This document shows, piece by piece, positions 52,886 to 62,617 of a stretch of DNA of 64,000 nucleotides. This DNA is from Bacillota bacterium (lineage in GTDB: Bacteria; Bacillota; Clostridia; DSM-8532). The DNA is taken from the NCBI GenBank assembly GCA_022702935.2, contig JAKIML020000092.1, forward strand, positions 91,957 through 155,956. Direction: 5' to 3'. Within the stretch, counting starts at the first letter, position 1. Every line of letters begins with the position of its first letter. The notes beneath the pieces were generated by a model that was given only the letters and a program-made list of their open reading frames with translations, did not search any database and was not told the origin of the DNA. Both the position numbers and the translations under genes were made by a program.

Positions 52886-53710
52886 TCAACTTTCAACCTT
52901 TTGATAAAAGAATGTTTCAATGGGCCTTAAGCTATACTTCTGGTAGTTCATGATCTGCTCAGTGCTTCCAATGAACAATATGCCGTTTTTGACCAGGGAC
53001 TTGCTGAACTCCATAAAGATATTGTCCTTGGCCTCCTCGGTGAAATAGATGAGCACATTTCTGCAGACAATAATATCCATGGCCTTGGGATAAGGGTCCT
53101 TCAAAAGGTTGAGCTGCTTAAACTGAACACATTTGCGAACCTTTTCGGATATTTGATAAAGGTCATCATTGACCTTGGTGAAATGCTTGTCCAGATATTC
53201 CCTGGGAAGCTCTTTAAGGCTCTTGGATGAGTATATGCCCATCCTGGCCTTTTCCATGGCCTCATTGTCGATATCAGTGGCCAGGATGCTTATCTTCTCC
53301 AAGGGCAGATACTTGTTCAGTATCATCACGATGGTATAGGGCTCATCGCCTGTGGAGCAGGCAGAGCTCCAGATTTTGATCTCCGAAAGGTTTTTATAGG
53401 CCGCTACCTCTTTGAGCATTCTGCTTTCAAACAGCTCCCATTGGTTGGGGTTACGGTAAAACTCGGAGACATTAATGGTCAGATAGTTGATAAAGGTATT
53501 GTACAGTTCCTTATTCGTCTTTATCTCTTCCAAAAAAGCGCAGTATGTAGTGAAACCATGCTTTTCAACCAATGAGGTGATGCGCCGTTTCATCTGCTTT
53601 TCTTTATACAGGTTAAGGTCAATGGATGAAAGATGATAAAACTTTGTCTTAAATAACTCGTAGTCCTGAAACCTGTCCAATGTCAATCCCCCGTTTAATG
53701 GAATAGTCAT
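52886..53710 (-). CDS. cheR: CheR-type protein-glutamate methyltransferase
   Basis: 274 residues from ATG 53710. The N-terminal helical domain (KEKQMKRRI) precedes the SAM-binding domain with SSACSTGDEPYT and IIVCRNVLIYF. It methylates chemoreceptors. A TTG at 53680 has a better ribosome binding site (GGGGGA, seven bases upstream) and would give a 264-residue protein that starts near the family norm. No chemotaxis operon is adjacent, and the receptor partner is not in the window. Confidence 0.92.
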   Translation of the reverse strand: MTIPLNGGLTLDRFQDYELFKTKFYHLSSIDLNLYKEKQMKRRITSLVEKHGFTTYCAFLEEIKTNKELYNTFINYLTINVSEFYRNPNQWELFESRMLKEVAAYKNLSEIKIWSSACSTGDEPYTIVMILNKYLPLEKISILATDIDNEAMEKARMGIYSSKSLKELPREYLDKHFTKVNDDLYQISEKVRKCVQFKQLNLLKDPYPKAMDIIVCRNVLIYFTEEAKDNIFMEFSKSLVKNGILFIGSTEQIMNYQKYSLRPIETFFYQKVES

Positions 53711-53731
53711 AAAGTCTCTTTATACAGAATG

Positions 53732-53756
53732 AGCAAGACCGGAAGCCGGTCTTGCT
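53732..53756 (-). terminator. Terminator-like hairpin after ispH-S1
   Basis: AGCAAGACCGG and CCGGTCTTGCT form a perfect 11-bp stem with a 3-base loop. On the minus strand it is followed by CATTCTG, a poor T tract. It lies between the ispH-S1 stop and cheR. Confidence 0.65.
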
Positions 53757-53790
53757 TATTACAATCCGTTAATTATTTCTATTATAAGAA

Positions 53791-55800
53791 TCAGTTCTTT
53801 TCATTCAGGATATCGCCAATGGTGTTGCTCATCTCTTCGGTATGTTCGGTAGGAAGCTCTTCCTCTGCTGCCTCGGCTGCAGGCTCATCCTCCTTGACAG
53901 GATCGATGGGCTTTACTTCCTTGATAGAAAGGCTGATCTTCTTAAGCTCAGGATTGATATCCATGATCTTCATTTCCACCTGCTGGCCGATGGTCAGAAC
54001 CTCATCAGGTCTGCCAATACGTACATTGGAGATCTGGGAGATGTGTACCAGGCCTTCCACACCTTCTTCAAGTTCAACAAACACACCAAAGGGAACCATG
54101 CGAAGAACGGTACCGGTTACAACATCGCCCACCTTAAATTTGTTTTCGATATTGTACCAGGGATTGTCCTCAGCTTTTCTGTATCCCAATGAGATCTTCT
54201 TCTTTTCCTTGTCAATGCCAGTTACTCTGACAGTTACGGTATCTCCCACATTAAGAACCTTAGAGGGGTCATCAATCTTCTTCCAGGAGAGCTCAGAAAT
54301 GTGGATAAGACCGTCAACGCCGCCGAGATCCACAAATACACCGAACTTTGTCAGGCTCTTGACCACACCGGTATATTCCTTGCCAACCTCAACCTCGTTC
54401 CAGAAGGTTTCGGACTTCTCTGCCTTCTCCTGTTCAATGAGGGTACGGCAGGAGCCTACAACACGTCTTCTGTTGGCCATTTCGGTGATAACAAGCTTAA
54501 CCTTCTTGCCCTGGTAGGGTGTAAGATCCTTGACAAATCTGTCGCTGAGCTGGGAGGCAGGAATAAAGATGCGAACACCTTTAAAATCAGCGACTGCACC
54601 GCCCTTTACAATTTCCTTGATGACTGCTTCGATAGGCGTACCGTTCTTATATGCTTCCTCAGCTAATTCATAGCCGCGAATGGAATCAACCTTTTTCTTG
54701 GAAAGCAATACATTACCTTCGCCGTCGTTGATTTTAACAATCAGAGCTTCAATTTCCTTCCCTGGCTTTAAATCCTTTTCAGGATCAAATTCGGGATCAT
54801 CCAGGAACTCTTCCATAGGAATAAGACCGTCAGCCTTGTAGCCCAAATCAACGAATACGTCATTGTTGTTGTATCCGATAATTTTTCCCTGAACTACTTC
54901 ATTGGTCTTGAGTTCATTGAATGTCATCTCCAGGGCCTTGCTAAAATCAATTTCGCCTTCATGCCCGTGCATCATGTCTTCCATGTGAAAAATAACCTCC
55001 TTGATTACTGCCTCTGGTGTCGATGCTCCCGCAGTAATCCCTACTGTTTTCACGTTTTTATCGAAAAGAGGCAACTCATCTGCATTTTCAATCAGATAAG
55101 TCCTAGAACAATTCTCCTTACAGATCTCATAAAGCTTCTGTGTATTGGAGCTATTCTTTCCTCCTATTACGATCATTACTTCGACATTCCTCGATAATTC
55201 TGCAGCCTCGGTCTGTCTCTGCACAGTCGCATTACATATTGTATCAAATTTTATTACGAATGCAAACTTTTTCTTGAGAAGTTCACAAATCTCCTCGTAT
55301 TTCGCTCTTTTGTAGGTTGTCTGTGCGACAGTTACGGCCTTTTCGTCCGAATACGGAAGTTGTTCCACTTCACTTTCATCGCTTATAATCAAAGCTTTTC
55401 CCTCACACCAGCCGTTTATTCCAATAATCTCAGGATGTGTGGGATCTCCTACAATCACAATACGGCAGCCATCTTCATTCTGTGCTTTTACAATCTCATG
55501 TATTCTTTTTACATAAGGACAGGTCGCATCAATCACCTTGACCTTGCGACTATTGAGTGCTTCATATGTACCCTTTCCAATGCCATGGGCACGGATGATG
55601 ACACAATCCCCTTCTTTAAGCTGATCAATGCTCTCCAGAACCTTAATGCCTTTTTGTTCAAGCGCATCAATGACCTGGCGATTATGAATCAGCTCTCCAA
55701 GGGTGTACACATTGCCATCATAGTTTAAATCAAATGCCGTCTTTACGGCTTTATCAACGCCAAAGCAGAAGCCGGCGTATTTTGCGCGTTTAATGATCAT
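53791..55800 (-). CDS. ispH: IspH (HMBPP reductase) fused to four S1 RNA-binding domains
   Basis: 669 residues. Residues 1-280 are IspH, with iron-sulfur cysteines C12 (GFCFGV), one in DATCPYV and one in TICNATV; it makes IPP and DMAPP in the last step of the MEP pathway. Four S1 domains follow from about 300 to 640 (each with a GVFVDLG- or ADGLIPM-type core), then an acidic tail. The fusion is known in Clostridia and links isoprenoid synthesis with an S1-like translation protein; the reason is not established. ATG with GGAGG upstream. It follows plsC and cmk on the same strand. Confidence 0.96.
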   Translation of the reverse strand: MIIKRAKYAGFCFGVDKAVKTAFDLNYDGNVYTLGELIHNRQVIDALEQKGIKVLESIDQLKEGDCVIIRAHGIGKGTYEALNSRKVKVIDATCPYVKRIHEIVKAQNEDGCRIVIVGDPTHPEIIGINGWCEGKALIISDESEVEQLPYSDEKAVTVAQTTYKRAKYEEICELLKKKFAFVIKFDTICNATVQRQTEAAELSRNVEVMIVIGGKNSSNTQKLYEICKENCSRTYLIENADELPLFDKNVKTVGITAGASTPEAVIKEVIFHMEDMMHGHEGEIDFSKALEMTFNELKTNEVVQGKIIGYNNNDVFVDLGYKADGLIPMEEFLDDPEFDPEKDLKPGKEIEALIVKINDGEGNVLLSKKKVDSIRGYELAEEAYKNGTPIEAVIKEIVKGGAVADFKGVRIFIPASQLSDRFVKDLTPYQGKKVKLVITEMANRRRVVGSCRTLIEQEKAEKSETFWNEVEVGKEYTGVVKSLTKFGVFVDLGGVDGLIHISELSWKKIDDPSKVLNVGDTVTVRVTGIDKEKKKISLGYRKAEDNPWYNIENKFKVGDVVTGTVLRMVPFGVFVELEEGVEGLVHISQISNVRIGRPDEVLTIGQQVEMKIMDINPELKKISLSIKEVKPIDPVKEDEPAAEAAEEELPTEHTEEMSNTIGDILNEKN

Positions 55801-55836
55801 GTTTCCTCCAGGTTTATAAGGGCAGCCTCCGTCATG

Positions 55837-56421
55837 TTATTGACCAATTAAGGCGTAGATTTTGTCCATGATATATTGGGTGCCCTCAAGAAGCTCCTCC
55901 TTGGAGGGGTGCTCGCCCTTGGTTCTGGGTTCAAGCTTGAAGGGCTCTCCAAAAACCACTTCCAGAGTTGAAAAAAGCTTCTTTCTGTAAATAACCCCTA
56001 CGGGAAGGATGGGTGCATTGGAATGCAGGGCCATCATGGCTGCTCCGGCCTTACGTTTGTTGGGATCCCTTTTTGGGGTCCGTGTTCCCTCAGGAAATAC
56101 CCCCACCACCTTGCCTTCTTCCAAAAGCTTAAATACATTCTTTACCGAGCCCACATCCCCTTTCCCCCGTTTAACAGGGAAGGCCCCCAGCTTTTTTAGA
56201 AAAAAGCCGATAATGGGATTTTTAAAGAGCTCTGCTTTAGCCATATAGTGAACGGGTCTGCTGCAAAATGCCCCTATCAGCACCATATCCAGGGTGCTGG
56301 GATGATTGGCATAGAGGAGAACTCCGCCCTTCTTCGGTATATTCTCCCGTCCCTTAATCTTTACGCGATGAAAGAGGCTATAATACAGAAAAACCAAAAA
56401 TTTCGCAAAATTATATAGCAT
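55837..56421 (-). CDS. plsC: 1-acyl-sn-glycerol-3-phosphate acyltransferase
   Basis: 194 residues. Motif I NHPSTLD (HX4D), motif III FPEGTRTP, and an N-terminal membrane-associating helix. It forms phosphatidic acid from lysophosphatidic acid. It overlaps the end of cmk by 11 bases and lies between cmk and ispH-S1, a common clostridial order. Confidence 0.94.
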   Translation of the reverse strand: MLYNFAKFLVFLYYSLFHRVKIKGRENIPKKGGVLLYANHPSTLDMVLIGAFCSRPVHYMAKAELFKNPIIGFFLKKLGAFPVKRGKGDVGSVKNVFKLLEEGKVVGVFPEGTRTPKRDPNKRKAGAAMMALHSNAPILPVGVIYRKKLFSTLEVVFGEPFKLEPRTKGEHPSKEELLEGTQYIMDKIYALIGQ

Positions 56422-57097
56422 GGGTCAACCCCTTCGTTTTAACAATTTCAAGAATGGCCTCCACCACTTGCTCAATGGTCAAGCCCGTTGTATCCAACAG
56501 AATGGCATCCTCGGCCTTTCTCAGCGGAGAGGCTGCCCTGTTGCTGTCATTGTAATCCCTGAGCTCTATTTCTTTTTCCAGCTCCTCTAAGGACTTAGAA
56601 AGCAGGCCTTTTTCCTTAAGCTCGTTATAGCGTCTGAGAGCCCGTTCCTTGACAGAGGCTGTCAAAAAAATCTTCACATCAGCATTGGGAAGAACATGGG
56701 TTCCTATATCCCGTCCATCCATGACCACGCTATTATTGCTGGCCAGCTTTTGCTGCAGCTCCACCAGCTTCTGCCTGACCTCAGGGATGGCTGACACATT
56801 GGATGCCCCCATGGAAACCTCATCGGTACGGATTAAGCCCGTCACATCCTCCCCATCCAAAAGAACCTTCTGATTCCCGTTTTCATAGGAAATACGAATA
56901 TCCAGATCCTTTAACAGCGGAGTCACCAAATCGCCGTTTTTGGTATCGATGCCCTTTCGTATGGCTTTTAAGGCCAGCGCTCTGTACATGGCGCCGGTAT
57001 CCAGGTACATAATGTTGAGCTTCTGGGAAATAAGCTTGGCCATGGTGCTTTTGCCCGCTCCCGATGGCCCGTCAATGGCAATTTGAATCGGACGCAT
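56411..57097 (-). CDS. cmk: Cytidylate kinase
   Basis: 228 residues from ATG 57097, preceded by GGGGG. The P-loop is GPSGAGKSTMAK; the NMP-binding and lid parts (DGRDIGTHVLPNADVKIF and LRDYNDSNRAASPL) are typical. It phosphorylates CMP and dCMP. Overlaps plsC, so the two are translationally coupled. Confidence 0.97.
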   Translation of the reverse strand: MRPIQIAIDGPSGAGKSTMAKLISQKLNIMYLDTGAMYRALALKAIRKGIDTKNGDLVTPLLKDLDIRISYENGNQKVLLDGEDVTGLIRTDEVSMGASNVSAIPEVRQKLVELQQKLASNNSVVMDGRDIGTHVLPNADVKIFLTASVKERALRRYNELKEKGLLSKSLEELEKEIELRDYNDSNRAASPLRKAEDAILLDTTGLTIEQVVEAILEIVKTKGLTHAI

Positions 57098-57126
57098 ACA
57101 AACCCCCAAAGTATTCGTTTTTTAGT

Positions 57127-57564
57127 TTATACCACTCTATGGCCTGTCCCGATGGCCATTTCATTCAAATGCAAAAGACCAATGCCAAAAAAGACGGCCA
57201 CACTGACATGCTCTCCATAGCGGGCCACTGCAATTTTCCCGCCCACATTGAGGCCCAAAGCCTTGGGCATAACCTGGGAAAGTGCTTCTCTGGCCGCACC
57301 GGCCACTGCCCCTTCTTCGTTATGACATTCCGCGATGACGCCTTCCCGCTTGGCCGAAACCACAGCACGTTCGACAATTTTCATGACCGATGAGATAAAC
57401 TCCCCGCCATAGTCCACAGCTGCCGCCTTTATTCCTTTTAAGGCCAGTTTTTTCTTGACCTCTTTCTCTTCTTCACGATCGGTGGTCAGGGCCATGGTAA
57501 TAGCCGCTTTGACCACATCTTTGCTTCCATAATGATAGTTTTCAGATTCCATTTCTTCCTCCAT
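57127..57564 (-). CDS. HutP-family protein
   Basis: 145 residues. The core (GIKAAAVDYGGEFISSVMKI, then EGAVAGAAREALSQ) and the C-terminal FFGIGLLHLNEMAIG-GHR block match the HutP family. Bacillus HutP is an RNA-binding antiterminator of histidine use that needs histidine and a divalent metal. No hut genes are nearby, so the clostridial role is unknown. It lies 30 bases upstream of cmk on the same strand. Confidence 0.85.
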   Translation of the reverse strand: MEEEMESENYHYGSKDVVKAAITMALTTDREEEKEVKKKLALKGIKAAAVDYGGEFISSVMKIVERAVVSAKREGVIAECHNEEGAVAGAAREALSQVMPKALGLNVGGKIAVARYGEHVSVAVFFGIGLLHLNEMAIGTGHRVV

Positions 57565-57685
57565 GGATAGACTTATGGCTTCGCCATTTATATGATAGAT
57601 TATAGAGCAATTGCTGCTTTACCACAAGGACAACCTTAGCCGCCAGGAAATACCTTTGAGGCAATCCTTTTTTCGGGCCGTTCCT

Positions 57686-58120
57686 TTAGTATTCTTCTTT
57701 GTTTACCAGAACCTTGAGGATGCGCTGAGTACCCGGCTCCACAAAAACCGTGCTCTCTACCAGATCGGTGGATATCTGCCCCTTTCTTGAGGAAAGAAAC
57801 ACATAAAAAGCAGGGTAATCCTTTTTGAGTCGGATCTCCACCACGTCCCCATCCACTACCGGCAACTCTATGGGAAAGGCGTCCACAGTTCTTAAGAGCT
57901 CACCATTCACCAGAACCTCACAACTGTTGGGTGTATACTGTCCCAGGGCATCCAAGGAAATGCTTCCCCGATACAGTGTGGATTCAAAGGTTTTTAAGTC
58001 CCTGCCGTTTAAGGAGTCATCAGTGAAGTTTTGTCGAAGCGGGGTTCTTAAAAGAAGCTGAACTGATATAAGAACTATCAGCATCAGACAGGATATGATT
58101 TTCAGGAGACTTTCCATCAT
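57686..58120 (-). CDS. Membrane-anchored hypothetical protein
   Basis: 144 residues (two more if the upstream GTG is used). One N-terminal membrane helix (about 5-25) and a small extracytoplasmic beta domain with VEIRLKKDYPAFYVFLSS and a VEPGTQRILKVL end. No family recognised. It lies between the HI0933-type flavoprotein and the HutP-like gene, all on the minus strand. Confidence 0.7.
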   Translation of the reverse strand: MMESLLKIISCLMLIVLISVQLLLRTPLRQNFTDDSLNGRDLKTFESTLYRGSISLDALGQYTPNSCEVLVNGELLRTVDAFPIELPVVDGDVVEIRLKKDYPAFYVFLSSRKGQISTDLVESTVFVEPGTQRILKVLVNKEEY

Positions 58121-58202
58121 CCCCACCCCAAAGCTTTATCTTACCGCGCTTATTTATGGCGATAAATAAAGTTTTCCCTTATGGGCGCGGATTGATACCC
58201 TT

Positions 58203-59432
58203 TTATGCATGGCTCCCCGCAGTATATCCTGTTGAAAAGGCAATGGTCAGATTGAATCCGCCCGTATAGGCATCCACATCAATCATTTCACCAGCGAAAT
58301 AAAGGCCCTTGACCAGCTTGGATTCCATGGTGGAAGGATTAATCTCCTTGGTGGAAATGCCTCCGGCCGTCACAATGGCCTCATCAATGGGACGGGCCTT
58401 TAAAACCGTGAGCTTTATGCCCTTGAACAGCTTGACAAGGTCCCTTCTTTCTTTCTTGGTAATCTGGTGTACGGGTTTTTCGGGAGATAGTCCTGAAAGC
58501 CTGACAAACACCGGAATGAGGCTCTTTGGCAGAAGCTCGTCCAGACTATTGGCAAACTGCTTTCTTGAATACTTGGCGAAATCTCTTTGGAGCCTTAGGT
58601 CCAAGGTTTCTTCGTCCAGGGCCGGCTTAAGATCTATCAAAAGCACTGCGTCGGTGTAGCCGCTGTCCAGAATATGGCGGCTGGCACTTAATATCATGGG
58701 ACCCGATACCCCAAAATGAGTAAACAGCATTTCTCCCTGTTCGTGGTAGACCTTTCTGCCTGCGGCATCATAAACCGTCAGACCCACATTCTTAAGAGTC
58801 AGCCCCTGCACCTCCTTCACCCAGTGCTCCTTGGTCTCCAGAGGCACAAGGGAAGGCTTGGGCTCTATGAGGGTATGCCCCAGGCTCTGCGCCATTCTAT
58901 AACCGTCCCCCGTGGAACCGGTCATGGGATAGGAAAGGCCACCCGTGGCCAATATCACTGAATCCAGGGGATAAACATCATTATTCTCAAGCTTTAACCC
59001 CGTGACATGTCCCTCCTGGGTAAGAATCTCCTTAACCGGGGAATGGTAGTAAAACCGGGCCCCCTGTTTTTGGGCATAACGAAGCAAAGCCTCGGCAACG
59101 TCAAAGGACTTATCCGATTCGGGAAAAACCCGGTTTCCTCTTTCTACCTTGACAGGTACGCCGTTGGCTTGAAAAAAGTCCATGATATCGTAGTTGTCAA
59201 AACGATTAAGGGTGGAGTATAAGAATCGTCCGTTTCCGGGAATGTTGGCTAATAAATCCTCCAAAGGGCACTGATTCGTAATATTGCATCTGCCCTTCCC
59301 CGTGATCAATAGCTTCTTACCGGCCCGGTTGTTCTTTTCAAAGACCAATACGTTTTTACCCAATGAAGCAGCACGCCCTGCAGCCATGAGACCCGCAGCG
59401 CCTGCGCCCACTATTCCTACCCTGTTTCCCAT
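58203..59432 (-). CDS. NAD(P)/FAD-dependent oxidoreductase, HI0933 family
   Basis: 409 residues. FAD loop GIVGAGAAGLMAAGRA, family marks ITGKGRCNITN near 45 and GGLSYPMTGSTGDGY near 168, and a C-terminal GLYFAGEMIDVDAYTGGFN. The family is widely conserved, and its reaction is poorly defined (it has been called aminoacetone-oxidase-like). It starts with ATG at 59432. Confidence 0.93.
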   Translation of the reverse strand: MGNRVGIVGAGAAGLMAAGRAASLGKNVLVFEKNNRAGKKLLITGKGRCNITNQCPLEDLLANIPGNGRFLYSTLNRFDNYDIMDFFQANGVPVKVERGNRVFPESDKSFDVAEALLRYAQKQGARFYYHSPVKEILTQEGHVTGLKLENNDVYPLDSVILATGGLSYPMTGSTGDGYRMAQSLGHTLIEPKPSLVPLETKEHWVKEVQGLTLKNVGLTVYDAAGRKVYHEQGEMLFTHFGVSGPMILSASRHILDSGYTDAVLLIDLKPALDEETLDLRLQRDFAKYSRKQFANSLDELLPKSLIPVFVRLSGLSPEKPVHQITKKERRDLVKLFKGIKLTVLKARPIDEAIVTAGGISTKEINPSTMESKLVKGLYFAGEMIDVDAYTGGFNLTIAFSTGYTAGSHA

Positions 59433-59469
59433 GTGATGTAATATCCTCCGTCATGCTTACCCAGCAAAA

Positions 59470-60351
59470 TCAGTCGTGGGCAAGATCCGCATAATGCTCG
59501 TCCTTCTCATAAACCTGATACTCGTCCCAGATTTTTTCGAGCTTTTCAAGGGTAGTATGAATCTTTTCCTTGCGTTTCAAACCAATGGCCACAATCAGAG
59601 CATTGATCACAGAAAGGGGTGCCACAAGAGAATCCACAAAGGAGGCCATATCACTTCGGGCAAACAGGCTGTATTTGGAGCATTGGGCAATGGGTGAGAA
59701 TTCATTGTCAGTGATACCAATGACGGTAGCGCCCTGGTTCCGCGCAAACTCCATGGCCTTGGAGGTTCGCTTGGAATACCTCGGGAAGCTGATGCCTATC
59801 ACCACATCCCCCTTCTTGGCGTTGACAATCTGTTCAAACATCTCACTGACACTGGTGGTATGAACAAGACGGACATTCTCAAAGATCAGGTTGAAGTAAA
59901 AGCCAAGAAAGCTGGCTAAGGGGGCTGAGCTTCTGACACCGAGAATGTAGATCTTTTCAGCTTTCAGGATCTCTTCCACAATGGCGTTAAAGGTGTCGGT
60001 ATCGGCCTCCTCCATAGTGGTGCGAATCTTGTTGAGATCCGATTGAAGGACGCTCTTAAGCACGCTCTCCGAATCAATGCGTGCTGAGGATACCTCCAGC
60101 CTCTGAGCCGAGGTCAGCTTGCTTTTGATAACCTCCCGCAGCACCTTTTGAAGCTTGGGGTAGCCGTCATAGCCCATTTCAATGGCAAAGCGCACCACAG
60201 TGGATTCGCTCACTCCAACCTCTTCTCCCAGCTTTGCGGCTGTCATAAAAGCAGCTTTGTCATAATGATCTATGATATAACTTGCAATAAGCTTCTGACC
60301 TTTGCTAAATGAGGAATATTTATCCTTCATTTCTTTAATCAAATTTTCCAT
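59470..60351 (-). CDS. MurR/RpiR-family transcriptional regulator
   Basis: 293 residues from ATG 60351, with GAGGTG upstream. N-terminal helix-turn-helix (AAKLGEEVGVSESTVVRFAI) and a SIS sugar-phosphate-binding domain (about 120-255). Such proteins respond to phosphosugars. No sugar-phosphate gene is adjacent; it diverges from sigK with an AT-rich gap of about 160 bases. Confidence 0.94.
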   Translation of the reverse strand: MENLIKEMKDKYSSFSKGQKLIASYIIDHYDKAAFMTAAKLGEEVGVSESTVVRFAIEMGYDGYPKLQKVLREVIKSKLTSAQRLEVSSARIDSESVLKSVLQSDLNKIRTTMEEADTDTFNAIVEEILKAEKIYILGVRSSAPLASFLGFYFNLIFENVRLVHTTSVSEMFEQIVNAKKGDVVIGISFPRYSKRTSKAMEFARNQGATVIGITDNEFSPIAQCSKYSLFARSDMASFVDSLVAPLSVINALIVAIGLKRKEKIHTTLEKLEKIWDEYQVYEKDEHYADLAHD

Positions 60352-60469
60352 CAAAACACCTCAAATTAGACTTTTCTATATACATATAGAATATATTTTT
60401 GCAAGATAAAAATCAAGATTATGCAAAAATATATTCAGCCCCAGGGAGTAGCATTCCCTTTCTTTGATG

Positions 60470-60478
60470 CATATTATA
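60470..60478 (+). promoter_or_regulatory. Candidate sporulation-type -10 element before sigK
   Basis: CATATTATA matches the CATAnnnTA pattern used by sigma-K and close to that used by sigma-E. It is about 30 bases before the sigK ATG. No clear -35 was found, so the call is tentative. Confidence 0.35.
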
Positions 60479-60507
60479 TTGTGGCAACTATGGTTGTGGG
60501 GTGTTTT

Positions 60508-61206
60508 ATGGTTTTCTTTGCTTCGTTGCAGGAGTTTCTCTATGGACTACTCTCCCAGTATTTTCTGGCTGGTTTTATCACAGGTCCTCAATCCTTTCCC
60601 CAACCCCTTTCTGCCAAGGATGAGCAAAAATATGTTGATAGATGCAGAGCAGGCGATGAAACCGCCCGTAATATCCTCATTGAACATAATCTCAGGCTTG
60701 TTGCCCATGTTGCCCGAAAATACTCGGTAACAACATCGGATTCCGACGATCTGATCTCCATAGGAACCATCGGGCTTATCAAAGCCGTATCAAGCTATGA
60801 CCCCTCCAAGGGCATTCGTCTGGCCACCTACGCTGCCCGATGTATAGAAAATGAGATACTCATGCATTTAAGGGCCTCCAAAAAACTGCAGAATGAAGTG
60901 TCTCTCAATGAGCCCCTGGGAACCGATAAGGAAGGCAACGAAATCGCATTGATTGATATTTTGGGAAGCGAGGATGAAGAGGTCGAGGAAAAGGTTGACC
61001 TGACCCAGAGAATCAGAAAGCTGTATCGTCTGATAAAGTGTGTTTTGGAGGGCCGTGAGCAGGTCATAATCAAGCTGCGCTACGGCCTTTGCGGCAATGG
61101 CGGCAAGACCCAGAGAGAGGTTGCTGAAAGCCTGGGCATTTCACGCTCCTACGTATCCAGAATTGAGAAAAAGGCTCTGACAAAGCTTCAGGAAGGATTG
61201 AAGTAA
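60508..61206 (+). CDS. sigK: RNA polymerase sporulation sigma factor, pro-sigma-K
   Basis: 232 residues from ATG 60508, chosen because GGGG lies six bases upstream and the product then has the pro-sigma-K N terminus: a hydrophobic pro-sequence of about 20 residues before [14 protein letters not shown]. Region 2 ([45 protein letters not shown]) and region 4.2 ([20 protein letters not shown]) are complete. Sigma-K controls the late mother-cell stage of sporulation. The gene is uninterrupted, with no skin-type element. Confidence 0.96.
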   Translation: MVFFASLQEFLYGLLSQYFLAGFITGPQSFPQPLSAKDEQKYVDRCRAGDETARNILIEHNLRLVAHVARKYSVTTSDSDDLISIGTIGLIKAVSSYDPSKGIRLATYAARCIENEILMHLRASKKLQNEVSLNEPLGTDKEGNEIALIDILGSEDEEVEEKVDLTQRIRKLYRLIKCVLEGREQVIIKLRYGLCGNGGKTQREVAESLGISRSYVSRIEKKALTKLQEGLK

Positions 61207-61243
61207 AATATCGGAAGGATAACGGGTATTTGCATCATCAGGA

Positions 61244-61287
61244 AAGCCATGGATGAGGAGATTAAATCCTTACCATGGCTTGTTTTT
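61244..61287 (+). terminator. Intrinsic terminator after sigK
   Basis: AAGCCATGG and CCATGGCTT form a stem that also contains an inner AGGAGAT/ATCCT pairing, followed by GTTTTTATC. Confidence 0.85.
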
Positions 61288-61383
61288 ATCAACGGCAATA
61301 AGCCTTGCCCGGAATATGTGCCCATTATATTCCATTGGTATTCCATTGATGTTGAATGATAACAGGCCAAACTCTCCTGTTAA

Positions 61384-62547
61384 CTAATGGGATTTGACAT
61401 TGACCTTCTTCTCGTTTTCCTTGACATGTAGATCGGAGGAAATCACTACCTTCCTCTTGGAACGGAAGGTATTCTCAAACCATCCCTTGAAGCTGTCGGT
61501 TTTAAAGACGCCCTCGAGGATATACTTGAGGACAACGACTGTAATGGGCCCCACGAACATACCGAGTACCCCAAAAATCCGAAGACCGATATACATACCA
61601 GCCAGGGTGAACAGCGGGTGAACACCAATCTGCTGGCCCACAATCTTGGGCTCTATCAACTGTCTTACAAACAGAATAATGACATAGAGCAGGAAGAGTG
61701 AAAGCCCCAGCTTGGTTTGTCCGGTAATGAGGTTGATGATGGACCAGGGAATTAATACGGTACCGGCCCCCAATACGGGCAGAACATCCACCAATGCGAT
61801 GATTAATGCAATGAGCAGGGCATTTTTCACGCCTATGATCAGAAGCCCTATCAACAGCTCGGAAAAGGTAATGCTCATGAGTATGAGCTGAGCCCTTATC
61901 CATCCCAACAGCGCCGAGAAGATATTATTGGATATGGCCCGAGTCTTTTTAAGCCAGTCGGAGGGAATTTGTCCATCCAAAAAGTTTAAGATGGTGTTCT
62001 TGTCGCTGGACATAAAATAGGTGGCCAGTATGGTGATGACAATGAACACAAGCACCTGAGGGAGATCCAGTGCAAATTGTATGGGAATCTGGGCCAGATT
62101 AATGATACTGCTTAAGAGGCCCTTCAATTCATTGGCAAGGTTCTGTCCGGCCGTATTAATGAGGTCGGTCACCTCTGTGGGCAGTTGAATGTAAATACCG
62201 TTGATCTCATTGAACAGACCATCAAAAAAGCTGCTTATTCCTGTCATATTCTGTGACAGGGATTGATAAACATTGGTTATTTCATTAATCAATCGGGAGA
62301 TGAGCAGCGCAAATACGGCAACGATAGCGCCAATAACAAGCAGGATGGATAAAACCGTCCCAATCTTTCGGGGAATGCGTATCTTTTTTTCAAGAAACTT
62401 GACAACGGGTTCTATGAGAGAAGCGAAGATAAATGCCAGCAGGAAAGGCACCACATATTTGACGCCTCGCGCAAACAAGAATATGGCTAGAATAATCAGC
62501 GCAATTTTAAGTATCAGCAATAATGTTCTTTTCACCGACTCCGGCAT
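61384..62547 (-). CDS. AI-2E family transporter (YdbI/PerM type)
   Basis: 387 residues, about eight membrane helices. The family pattern includes an N-terminal two-helix hairpin, a central loop of about 100 residues, and the C-terminal blocks DVLPVLGAGTVLIPW and PKIVGQQIGVHPL. Members export autoinducer-2, sodium or other solutes; the substrate here is unknown. It ends in a basic tail (VISSDLHVKENEKKVNVKSH). Transcribed alone. Confidence 0.92.
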   Translation of the reverse strand: MPESVKRTLLLILKIALIILAIFLFARGVKYVVPFLLAFIFASLIEPVVKFLEKKIRIPRKIGTVLSILLVIGAIVAVFALLISRLINEITNVYQSLSQNMTGISSFFDGLFNEINGIYIQLPTEVTDLINTAGQNLANELKGLLSSIINLAQIPIQFALDLPQVLVFIVITILATYFMSSDKNTILNFLDGQIPSDWLKKTRAISNNIFSALLGWIRAQLILMSITFSELLIGLLIIGVKNALLIALIIALVDVLPVLGAGTVLIPWSIINLITGQTKLGLSLFLLYVIILFVRQLIEPKIVGQQIGVHPLFTLAGMYIGLRIFGVLGMFVGPITVVVLKYILEGVFKTDSFKGWFENTFRSKRKVVISSDLHVKENEKKVNVKSH

Positions 62548-62617
62548 ACTTGCCCTCCCAAAATCCCATATCTATGAATTGAAGTATTTTATTATATTTC
62601 AATTTATTCTCTTTCAT

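Noticed and set aside
60421..60507. Longer N terminus for sigK from ATG 60421
   Set aside because: No ribosome binding site, and it would precede the normal pro-sequence; ATG 60508 gives the usual pro-sigma-K length.
60421..61206. Possible skin-type interruption of sigK
   Set aside because: The frame is continuous through regions 2 and 4, so there is no insertion.
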